Assembly: GCA_018055865.1 (NCBI GenBank)
Contig: JAGPGR010000031.1
Span: forward strand, 1 to 12,045
DNA length: 12,045 nt
Reading direction: 5' to 3'
Origin: Paludibacteraceae bacterium
Lineage (GTDB): Bacteria; Bacteroidota; Bacteroidia; Bacteroidales; Paludibacteraceae
The notes beneath the pieces were generated by a model that was not told where the DNA came from, ran no database searches, and worked only from the letters and a program-made list of their open reading frames with translations. Shown one piece after another: positions 7,127 to 12,045 of this stretch. Positions within the stretch are counted from its first letter, which is position 1. Every line of letters begins with the position of its first letter. Made by a program: the position numbers and the translations under genes.

Positions 7127-8197
7127 ATGATAAAAGTTGGAGATAATGTGCGTTTCTTAAATGCAGTAGGCGGCGGCAAGGTGACCCGCATCGACGAAAA
7201 GCAAAATATTGTGTATGTGGAGGATGGCGATGGTTTCGAGGTTCCGGCATTAGCCCGTGAATGTGTTGTCATTCAGGCTGTGAATGAAAAAACGAATTTT
7301 CCGGTGAAAGACTTCAAATCGAAGCCAAAAGAAAACAGTTCTGAAGCAACAAAAGAAGTGAAAATACAGGAACAACCGAAAGCGCCCGAACCTATCGTAG
7401 AAACTCCGGAAGGTGAAACATTTAAATCGTTTTTGGCTTTTTTCCCAACAGATATTAAGCGGATGGAAACGACAGCGTACGAGTGTTATCTGGTGAACGA
7501 CAGCAATTATTTCTTGTTTTACAACTTCGTGACAGGTGACGAGAGCAGTCGGAAAAGTATTGCAAATGGTACAATTGAGCCGAATATGCAGGAATTTCTG
7601 TGCAATATAGAAAAATCGCAACTGAACGATTGGGAAAAAATGCGCGTGCAGATTATCCCGTTCAAAAAGGACAAAACGTATACAGAACAAAACGCGCTGG
7701 ACTTCACATTGAAAATGAACACGGTGAAGTTTTACAAGCTGCACAGTTTTACCGAAACCGAGTATTTCGACGATCCGTGTATGCTTATTGATTTGACTGT
7801 AGAAAGAAATCACAATCGGTCAAACGAGGTATCACCGGAAGAAATTCGCCAGGCGATACAACAAAAAAAACAACCAGAACACCGACCGAGAATAATTCAA
7901 AAACAGTCGCAAAACGAAACTATCGAAGTGGACCTGCACATTAACGCCTTGCTCGATACTACTACTGGACTTTCGAACGCCGATATGCTCGGCTTTCAGA
8001 TGGAAACATTCCACCGCACACTGGAAGAAAACAAAAATCGCAAAGGGCAGAAAATTGTATTTATCCACGGAAAAGGCGAAGGTGTCTTGAAAACCGAAAT
8101 TGAAAAACAACTCAAAAGCCGGTATAAAACGTACTATTTTCAGGATGCATCCTTCCGCGAATACGGCTTTGGAGCCACTATGGTGACTATTAAGTGA
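7127..8197 (+). CDS. DUF2027 and Smr domain protein
   Basis: This 356-aa soluble protein has the Bacteroidota DUF2027-Smr architecture. Residues 1-50 form a small beta-rich, KOW-like segment (VGDNVRFLNAVGGGKVTRID). A charged, proline-containing linker follows (about 51-95). The DUF2027 core (about 100-240) is next, then a Gln/Lys-rich linker (QQKKQPEHRPR). Last is a C-terminal Smr domain (266-356) with D269-L-H271, the HGKGEGVLK loop (314-322) and GFGATMVTI at the end. Smr domains in MutS2 and SmrB are nucleases acting on DNA or on mRNA at collided ribosomes. The DxH and HGKG motifs are intact, so nuclease activity is plausible, but the substrate of the DUF2027 branch is unknown to me. It diverges from queA with overlapping promoters and is closed by a strong terminator. 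Confidence 0.92.
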   Translation: MIKVGDNVRFLNAVGGGKVTRIDEKQNIVYVEDGDGFEVPALARECVVIQAVNEKTNFPVKDFKSKPKENSSEATKEVKIQEQPKAPEPIVETPEGETFKSFLAFFPTDIKRMETTAYECYLVNDSNYFLFYNFVTGDESSRKSIANGTIEPNMQEFLCNIEKSQLNDWEKMRVQIIPFKKDKTYTEQNALDFTLKMNTVKFYKLHSFTETEYFDDPCMLIDLTVERNHNRSNEVSPEEIRQAIQQKKQPEHRPRIIQKQSQNETIEVDLHINALLDTTTGLSNADMLGFQMETFHRTLEENKNRKGQKIVFIHGKGEGVLKTEIEKQLKSRYKTYYFQDASFREYGFGATMVTIK

Positions 8198-8212
8198 GAT
8201 AATGTTTCAAAT

Positions 8213-8250
8213 AAAAAAAGCAGTTCAAAATTATTCGAGCTGCTTTTTTT
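8213..8250 (+). terminator. Intrinsic terminator, potentially bidirectional
   Basis: AAAAAAAGCAGTTC (8213-8226) pairs with GAGCTGCTTTTTTT (8237-8250) around a 10-nt loop, with one G-U pair and T-runs on both strands. It lies 16 bp after the Smr gene stop and 20 bp beyond the stop of the opposing fragment at 8270, so it can serve both converging transcripts. Confidence 0.85.
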
Positions 8251-8269
8251 ATTTTCATTTTTATAACGG

Positions 8270-8827
8270 TTAAGGCACCAACACCTTTTGTCTGTTAACA
8301 AAATAAACGCCTGAATGTAGTTTGAAAGTACTAACTCCTGACAGATATCCGAAAAAATATGTGCGACCGGTGACATCGCTAATCGTTACATAATCAGGAG
8401 TTAATGCAGTAACGTTCAGGATATTTTTTTTGGTATTAATTACCAGATTCGTATCCAATATTAATTTCTGAACTCCTGAAAGCTGTTTGAAATCAACACT
8501 GATTTCCACATCACCATCAATGAACGTGGCAGGGATGGTAAATTTATTATCCAAAAACAGATTTTCAGGAATGGTGTCCAGGCGCCATTGTCTGTTGCTG
8601 TGTATAAATTCAGGATTGTTGAGGTATCCGTGTTTGATTACAACTCCGTTTTGTTTGTAACCTTCAGCCGGGCTTAAAACCAAATCGATGGCAGAGCCAA
8701 ATGGAACTTCTGTATCAGTAAACGGTGTGTTGTCAGCTTTAAGTACATTTCCATTGGTTATAAATACAGATGTGATATTGCTGGTTTCGGCAAATGCAGG
8801 TATGTACAAATGGTTCCGGTTGATCAA
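8270..8827 (-). CDS. 3' gene fragment: C-terminus of an exported protein with a sorting-type domain
   Basis: The frame encodes 185 residues that look like the tail of a secreted or surface protein with no N-terminus: no signal peptide and no promoter. Residues about 18-113 form a beta-rich repeat of the type found at the ends of Bacteroidota secreted enzymes (VPFGSAIDLVLSPAEGY, NKFTIPATFIDGDVEISVDF). Residues about 125-185 resemble a type IX secretion C-terminal sorting domain (ITGR-like DVTGRTYFFG, then SGVYFVN and KVLV). Recognisable sequence seems to begin near 8770-8795 on the minus strand; upstream of that the DNA belongs to a different gene on the plus strand. I read this as a 5'-truncated remnant rather than a small gene. 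The catalytic part and original function cannot be inferred. Confidence 0.65.
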   Translation of the reverse strand: MINRNHLYIPAFAETSNITSVFITNGNVLKADNTPFTDTEVPFGSAIDLVLSPAEGYKQNGVVIKHGYLNNPEFIHSNRQWRLDTIPENLFLDNKFTIPATFIDGDVEISVDFKQLSGVQKLILDTNLVINTKKNILNVTALTPDYVTISDVTGRTYFFGYLSGVSTFKLHSGVYFVNRQKVLVP

Positions 8828-9410
8828 CGATATGGCCGGAACAGGCTATGCATCAGGTAAAGCCATGTCTTCCAACGGCCGCTTAAAAGGTGAACCGTTT
8901 ACTTACGAAGACAAAGACATTAATTCAGATGCTCAGTTATTCCGCTTTGAACTGACACCGGATCAAACTCAGGTGGCTAACATGATAAACAAGGCTAGTG
9001 AAATGTATGTTTCTGCCGGAGGTTTACTTGATTCTGTATCAACTGCAGGTAACAATTTTGAAATCAAGCAATTGGGTAAAACCCGTTCGTTCTGGATTGA
9101 TCCTACACTGGAAGATACAGATCCGCTTCATGCAGCAGCAGACGGAACTCATATTGTCAACTGGTTGGCCGATGCCGGTTCAGCTTCAGCATGGATATTC
9201 GAATTTGCAGGTGAAACCACCGATGTGAAAAACCTGTTACCTTTCACGAATAAAATTCGCACTGCAAATGGCATCATTACAATTGATGGCGTCGAAAACT
9301 TCGAGGTTTATTCCATCACAGGTCAGAAACAAAATCACAAACAACGTTTAGTGACCGGTGTTTATATTGTTAAAGTGAATAACAGTGTTCAGAAAGTTGT
9401 ACTGAAATAA
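8802..9410 (+). CDS. 3' gene fragment: ricin-like domain plus sorting-type C-terminus
   Basis: From the ATG at 8802 this reads 202 residues. The first part (about 2-137) looks like a beta-trefoil, ricin-lectin-like carbohydrate-binding segment (KWFRLIND, SSNGRLKGEPF, AQLFRFEL, INKASEMYVS, NNFEIKQLG, ASAWIFEF). The last part (about 150-202) resembles a type IX secretion sorting domain (VYSITGQ, then TGVYIVKVN and KVVLK). The frame is open further upstream to an ATG at 8688, but those 38 codons lie antisense to a convincing minus-strand frame and give no signal peptide, so I leave them out. The domain starts abruptly at the junction with the opposing fragment, so the gene has probably lost its 5' part, including signal peptide and any catalytic domain. 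The lectin assignment is by eye and moderate. Confidence 0.65.
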   Translation: MYKWFRLINDMAGTGYASGKAMSSNGRLKGEPFTYEDKDINSDAQLFRFELTPDQTQVANMINKASEMYVSAGGLLDSVSTAGNNFEIKQLGKTRSFWIDPTLEDTDPLHAAADGTHIVNWLADAGSASAWIFEFAGETTDVKNLLPFTNKIRTANGIITIDGVENFEVYSITGQKQNHKQRLVTGVYIVKVNNSVQKVVLK

Positions 9411-9438
9411 CAACTATTCGGAAATTAAATCCTACTGA

Positions 9439-9478
9439 AAAGCGTCCTGTAGTTAATTCTGCAGGACGCTTTCTTTTC
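9439..9478 (+). terminator. Intrinsic terminator after the plus-strand fragment
   Basis: AAAGCGTCCTG (9439-9449) pairs perfectly with CAGGACGCTTT (9462-9472) around a 12-nt loop, followed by TTTCTTTT. It lies 28 bp after the stop codon, showing that the 3' end of this gene, including its native terminator, is intact. Confidence 0.85.
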
Positions 9479-9504
9479 CGTGTCAATGTTCTCTTTTCCC
9501 GGTC

Positions 9505-9544
9505 GGATTTAGCGGTGGGGTTTAGCGGTGGGTGTAGCGGTTTC
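9505..9544. repeat. Short imperfect tandem repeat (TAGCGGT core)
   Basis: TAGCGGTGGG occurs at 9510-9519 and 9523-9532, and TAGCGGTTTC at 9535-9544, i.e. three copies at 12-13 bp spacing. It lies between the terminator at 9439-9478 and the 3' side of ridA. It is not coding and looks like slippage-generated intergenic sequence. Confidence 0.6.
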
Positions 9545-9556
9545 TAACCACTGTCT

Positions 9557-9582
9557 TAAAAAACTCGGTTATAAACCACGAG
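9557..9582 (-). terminator. Possible ridA terminator
   Basis: On the minus strand an imperfect hairpin (CTCG...CGAG outer pairs with GTT/AAC inner pairs, 9582 to 9564) is followed by TTTTTT (9563 to 9558). It sits about 90 bp after the ridA stop. The stem is short and bulged, so this is tentative. Confidence 0.35.
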
Positions 9583-9674
9583 ACCCGTGAAAATAAAAAA
9601 AACTACGACTCTTCCGGCATCTTCCTTTTTTTTTGAAGCCCAAGTCAGAACTCCATACTCAGAACTCAAGTTTT

Positions 9675-10052
9675 TTACTTCGCGGCTATTGTTTCTATTT
9701 CCACCAGTGCTCCCATTGGCAGATCTTTCACTGCAAAAGCGGAGCGGGCGGGACATGCTGAAGGATAATATTTTTTATAAACTTCGTTCATGCCTGCAAA
9801 ATTGGTGATATCCGAAAGGAATACAGTTGATTTTACCACATCTTCAAATGTATATCCGGCAGCTTGTAAAATAGCAGCTATGTTTTTGAAAACCTGTTCG
9901 GACTGCAAATCTACTGTAGTGACATCAATCTTGCCCGTGGTAGGATTAATCGGTAATTGACCGGAAATGTACAAAGTACTGTTGACTTCAACAGCCTGAC
10001 TGTAAGGGCCTATAGCTGCGGGAGCGTCATTGGTGGAAATGATTTTTTTCAT
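9675..10052 (-). CDS. ridA: RidA family enamine/imine deaminase
   Basis: RidA (YjgF/YER057c/UK114) hydrolyses reactive 2-aminoacrylate and related enamines released by PLP enzymes, protecting cellular enzymes; it acts in the cytoplasm as a trimer. The 125-aa protein has the family length and motifs: GPYSQA at 15-20, LYISGQLPINPTTG at 27-40, VFKNIAAILQAAG at 54-66, the substrate-binding Arg103 in CPARSAFAV and the acidic VEIE near the C-terminus. The ATG at 10052 gives the standard MKKIISTNDAPAAIGPYSQ N-terminus. It stands alone, with no adjacent partner gene on its strand and no clear match to the promoter consensus upstream. Confidence 0.95.
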   Translation of the reverse strand: MKKIISTNDAPAAIGPYSQAVEVNSTLYISGQLPINPTTGKIDVTTVDLQSEQVFKNIAAILQAAGYTFEDVVKSTVFLSDITNFAGMNEVYKKYYPSACPARSAFAVKDLPMGALVEIETIAAK

Positions 10053-10496
10053 ACGTATTTTTTTTCGTAAAACTGTTAAAATAGAATCCCCCCAAAATTT
10101 TCAGTTCTGATAATGATTAAAAAGCAGGGGATTTTACACGGGATTTCATGTTTTCTGATTACGAAGCAAAGATATAAAAATAAAATCATTATTGAGAAAA
10201 CGGAGAAAAGTTAAATGCAGAAATTTACTGTTTTTCTGAATCTTAATAATCAACCTTATCCCGTTTCGGAGGCGGTGGACAAATGCTGAAAAACCAAGCA
10301 ATCCGGGCGAACGTGTGATAAAAATATTGAATTTTATTATCAATTTTAACATACATTTGAATTTATAGCACAGTTCTTGTTGTGTATTAATCCGGAGTAA
10401 AAATAAATTTCTCTAAAAATTAGTTCAAAACAAAAAGCCGCTCTTAATCGTTATTTAAATATTAATTCATTAACTTTTTTTAAAAAACAAAAAAAC
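10053..10496. other. AT-rich intergenic region between ridA and the BON lipoprotein gene
   Basis: This 444-bp gap separates divergent genes. Near ridA (10081-10110) it carries a C-run followed by AAAATTTTCAGT, similar to the repeat-like sequence upstream of tatD. In the middle is a possible 24-codon ORF (10215-10289). The last 140 bases are strongly AT-rich and hold the leader and probable promoter of the BON gene. A 68-codon minus-strand frame over 10146-10352 has low-complexity Ile/Leu/Phe composition and no RBS, so I do not call it. I see no RNA gene here. Confidence 0.6.
10471..10478 (+). promoter_or_regulatory. Candidate -7 box of the BON lipoprotein gene
   Basis: TAACTTTT lies 26 bp before the ATG at 10497 and closely resembles TAACTTTA placed 28 bp before the YegP-type gene. 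It differs from TAnnTTTG at the last base and lacks a clear TTTG at -33, so a different sigma factor or an activator may be involved. Confidence 0.4.
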
Positions 10497-10979
10497 ATGA
10501 AAAAAACAAGTTTAATTTCAATGTTAGCACTTGCTCTGTTACTTGTAGTAGGTGTTTCGTCGTGCAAACCAAAAGATGCAGACATTCAAAAAGCTGTACA
10601 AACAGCTATTGCAGCCAATCCTGATGCAGCCGGAGTTGCCGCTGTGGTAGAAAAAGGAGTTGTAACCCTGACAGGTGAAGTAAAAGATGAAGCTGCAAGC
10701 GTGGCTCTCAATGCGTTGGCTGCCGGACAAAAAGGTGTAAAATCAGTTGTCAACAGTTTGACTGTAGTTCCGCCCGCTCCTGTTATCAGCGCATCGGATC
10801 AGGTGCTGATTGACGGACTTATCACAGCTCTGAAAGACAATCCGACCGTAACAACCGCCGTAAAAGACGGGATCATTACGATGACCGGTGAAGTGAAAAA
10901 AGCAGACCTTCCTAAAATTCTGCAAAAAATATCGGCTCTGAAGCCTGTAAAAATCGACAACCAACTAACTGTTAAATAA
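10497..10979 (+). CDS. Lipoprotein with two BON domains
   Basis: This 160-aa protein starts with a lipoprotein signal (MKKTSLISMLALALLLVVGV) ending in a VSSC lipobox, so Cys23 should be lipidated. The mature part begins KPKDAD. Two BON (bacterial OsmY and nodulation) domains follow: about 27-91, with GVVTLTGEV at 54-62, and about 100-159, with GIITMTGEV at 125-133, joined by a Pro-rich linker (VPPAPV). BON domains bind phospholipid or other envelope components and are typical of osmotic/envelope stress proteins such as OsmY and DolP; DolP is likewise a two-BON lipoprotein. The downstream BON-SH3b gene starts 9 bp after the stop, so the two are almost certainly co-transcribed. The exact ligand is unknown. 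Confidence 0.92.
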   Translation: MKKTSLISMLALALLLVVGVSSCKPKDADIQKAVQTAIAANPDAAGVAAVVEKGVVTLTGEVKDEAASVALNALAAGQKGVKSVVNSLTVVPPAPVISASDQVLIDGLITALKDNPTVTTAVKDGIITMTGEVKKADLPKILQKISALKPVKIDNQLTVK

Positions 10980-10988
10980 ATAAGTATT

Positions 10989-11408
10989 ATGACACTGAAA
11001 GAAAAATACCAGGCTGTGGTTGACGCAGCTACTCAGGCAGGAGCCGCCAACTTACAGGTAGTAGAACAAGATGGTGTGTTGTATATACACGGAGATGTGC
11101 CCAGCGGAGCTGTGAAAGATCAACTTTGGGATATTTACGGAACAATAGATCCTAATTTCTCAGCCGGTGATCTGGTACTGAATGTAAATGCAGCTGTAAC
11201 CGAAGGCGGTCAGGTACGCGTAATCACCAAAGAAGGCAACCTGAACATCCGCAAAGGACCCGGAACCGATCAGCCCGTAGTAGGTAAAGCTGCAAAAGGC
11301 GAAATAATAACCCTTATCAGCAAATCGAGCGACCAGTGGTGGCTGGTGAAAACCAACGATGGCGAGCAGGGATATTCCTACGCTCAATACCTGGAACCGG
11401 TAGTATAA
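10989..11408 (+). CDS. BON-like and SH3b domain protein without signal peptide
   Basis: This 139-aa protein begins MTLKEKYQAVVDAA and has no signal peptide or membrane segment. Residues about 1-68 look like the shortened BON-like domain seen in LysM/BON proteins (NLQVVEQDGVLYIHGDV, then KDQLWDIYGTIDPNFSAGD). Residues about 74-138 form a bacterial SH3 domain with all the usual landmarks: LNIRKGPGTD (85-94), a central GEIITLIS and SSDQWWLVKT, and a closing GYSYAQYLEPV. Bacterial SH3 domains usually bind peptidoglycan or act in the envelope, so the lack of an export signal is odd. The protein may be cytoplasmic or leave by an unrecognised route. It is 9 bp downstream of the two-BON lipoprotein, implying one operon and a related role. 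No catalytic residues are visible. Confidence 0.88.
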   Translation: MTLKEKYQAVVDAATQAGAANLQVVEQDGVLYIHGDVPSGAVKDQLWDIYGTIDPNFSAGDLVLNVNAAVTEGGQVRVITKEGNLNIRKGPGTDQPVVGKAAKGEIITLISKSSDQWWLVKTNDGEQGYSYAQYLEPVV

Positions 11409-11489
11409 TAGCAGTGAGAAGCGAGCGGTGAACGGTGAGTTTTAAGCTTCAAGCAGTTTATCGTGTCATCAGCCATCATGCTTTTCATA
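11409..11489. repeat. Degenerate low-complexity intergenic sequence
   Basis: The stretch after the SH3b gene reads as drifting copies of GCAGTGA/GCGAGCGGTGA/ACGGTGA (11411-11437), similar in style to simple degenerate repeats found between genes in this phylum. No terminator hairpin is visible here, so some transcripts may read through into the YegP-type gene. Confidence 0.4.
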
Positions 11490-11519
11490 TTGAAAATATT
11501 GATACATAACATAACTTTA
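11490..11519 (+). promoter_or_regulatory. Promoter of the YegP-type gene
   Basis: TTG at 11490-11492, a 19-nt spacer and TAACTTTA at 11512-11519 fit the Bacteroides promoter except for the final base of the -7 box. The -7 box is 28 bp from the ATG. The stretch TAACTTTAAACAAGAAAAC resembles the equivalent region before the BON lipoprotein gene, hinting at shared regulation. Confidence 0.5.
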
Positions 11520-11539
11520 AACAAGAAAACTTAGAGAAC

Positions 11540-11869
11540 ATGGGAAAATTTGTAGTGACACAAAGAGCAAACGGCGATTTTCAGTTTAACCTGAAAGCCG
11601 GCAACGGACAGGTAATTTTGAGCAGTCAGGGCTATGCAGCCAAACCTTCGTGCCTGAACGGCATAGAATCCGTTCGTAAAAACTCGCAGGATGATGCACG
11701 TTTCGAACGTAAAGTATCGGCTAACGGCAAACCTTTTTTCAACCTGACTGCTACCAACGGACAAATCATTGGTAACAGCGAGATGTATGAAAGCGAAGCT
11801 GCCCGCGACAACGGCATTGAATCGGTGAAAAAAAATGCACCCGATGCTGAAGTGACAGAAGAAATTTAA
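11540..11869 (+). CDS. YegP-type protein with two DUF1508 repeats
   Basis: This 109-aa soluble protein belongs to the UPF0339/YegP family. It consists of two tandem DUF1508 repeats. Residues 2-49 have FQFNLKAGNGQVILSSQGY then NGIESVRKN, and residues 53-100 have FFNLTATNGQIIGNSEMY then NGIESVKKN. Each repeat forms a small beta-beta-beta-alpha unit in solved family members. The molecular function is not established; homologues are often noted as stress- or stationary-phase-associated. The ATG at 11540 gives the standard MGKFVV N-terminus and the length is the family norm (about 110). It has its own promoter and a strong terminator. Its position directly after the BON genes suggests membership in the same stress-related group. 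Confidence 0.95.
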   Translation: MGKFVVTQRANGDFQFNLKAGNGQVILSSQGYAAKPSCLNGIESVRKNSQDDARFERKVSANGKPFFNLTATNGQIIGNSEMYESEAARDNGIESVKKNAPDAEVTEEI

Positions 11870-11891
11870 CCAACGGATTGATCCGAATATT

Positions 11892-11926
11892 ACAGCCGGA
11901 GCAGTGATGCCCCGGCTGTTTGTTTT
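11892..11926 (+). terminator. Intrinsic terminator of the YegP-type gene
   Basis: ACAGCCGG (11892-11899) pairs perfectly with CCGGCTGT (11912-11919) around a 12-nt loop, followed by TTTGTTTT. It lies 22 bp after the stop codon. Confidence 0.85.
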
Positions 11927-11967
11927 CAGTACTTAACTTTTAGATCTCCAATGACAAAAAAAAACGG

Positions 11968-12045
11968 CTATTTCAGCTTATCCGTCAGAAATGGTGATTC
12001 ATATACCCAACCGTCTGATACAAACCCGTATTTTTTAACATATAA
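11968..12045 (-). CDS. Partial CDS: 3' end of an unidentified gene
   Basis: On the minus strand a frame runs open from the window edge to a TAG at 11968-11970 and gives 25 residues ending YGFVSDGWVYESPFLTDKLK. The aromatic- and Gly-containing composition reads like a genuine protein C-terminus. The competing plus-strand frame from an ATG at 11951 (MTKKNGYFSLSVRNG...) is also open to the edge but begins in a poly-A run. I favour the minus-strand reading modestly. There is too little sequence to name a family. Confidence 0.45.
   Translation of the reverse strand, partial: LYVKKYGFVSDGWVYESPFLTDKLK

Noticed and set aside
7250..7813. Minus-strand 187-codon frame inside the DUF2027-Smr gene
   Set aside because: Long but antisense to a well-supported protein; rich in Phe/Cys/His as expected from reading Lys/Glu-rich codons backwards.
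8688..8801. Upstream extension of the plus-strand exported-protein fragment to an ATG at 8688
   Set aside because: These 38 codons are antisense to a convincing beta-repeat frame on the minus strand. The hydrophobic stretch they encode does not form a proper signal peptide start.
9505..9544. CRISPR-like array
   Set aside because: Units are 7-10 bp with 2-3 bp gaps and only three copies; no repeat-spacer pattern.
10146..10352. Minus-strand 68-codon frame between ridA and the BON gene
   Set aside because: Low-complexity Ile/Phe/Leu composition from AT-rich DNA, no promoter or ribosome site, no family resemblance.

Overview
The window looks like chromosomal DNA from a Bacteroidota, most likely a Bacteroidales of the Paludibacter/Porphyromonas-relative type. 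The reasons are: a hybrid-two-component-type sensor (repeated LWVGT/VWIGS propeller motifs, Y_Y_Y domain, His-kinase core); a DUF2027-Smr protein typical of this phylum; two C-terminal domains that resemble type IX secretion sorting signals; almost no Shine-Dalgarno sequences; and several good matches to the Bacteroides sigma factor promoter (TTTG, about 19 nt, TAnnTTTG). The genus is a guess.

Layout from left to right. At 37-2955 (minus) lies a sensor kinase gene that loses its 3' end at the window edge. It diverges from a complete tRNA-Ser(GGA) gene (3145-3232, plus) that has its own promoter and terminator. Three housekeeping genes follow on the minus strand: tatD (metal-dependent DNase/hydrolase), guaA (GMP synthase) and queA (queuosine tRNA modification, long form with a GTG start). 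queA shares an overlapping divergent promoter region with a plus-strand DUF2027-Smr gene (7127-8197), which ends at a strong hairpin terminator.

At 8270-9410 there are two 3' gene fragments, each encoding the C-terminus of an exported protein. They are joined 5' end to 5' end with no room for either N-terminus, so this is a rearrangement scar or an assembly join. After a terminator and some degenerate intergenic repeats comes ridA (9675-10052, minus), then a 444-bp AT-rich gap.

The right end (10497-11869, plus) is a small envelope/stress-type cluster: a two-BON-domain lipoprotein, a 139-aa BON-like plus SH3b protein without a signal peptide only 9 bp downstream, and a YegP-type protein with two DUF1508 repeats behind a similar promoter. 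A strong terminator closes it. The last 78 bases appear to be the 3' end of another minus-strand gene.

Most of the window is ordinary core genome. The observations most worth following are the head-to-head gene fragments, the abrupt loss of the sensor kinase C-terminus, the BON / BON-SH3b / DUF1508 cluster, and the overlapping queA/Smr promoters. I see no CRISPR array, complete insertion sequence, phage gene or defence system.
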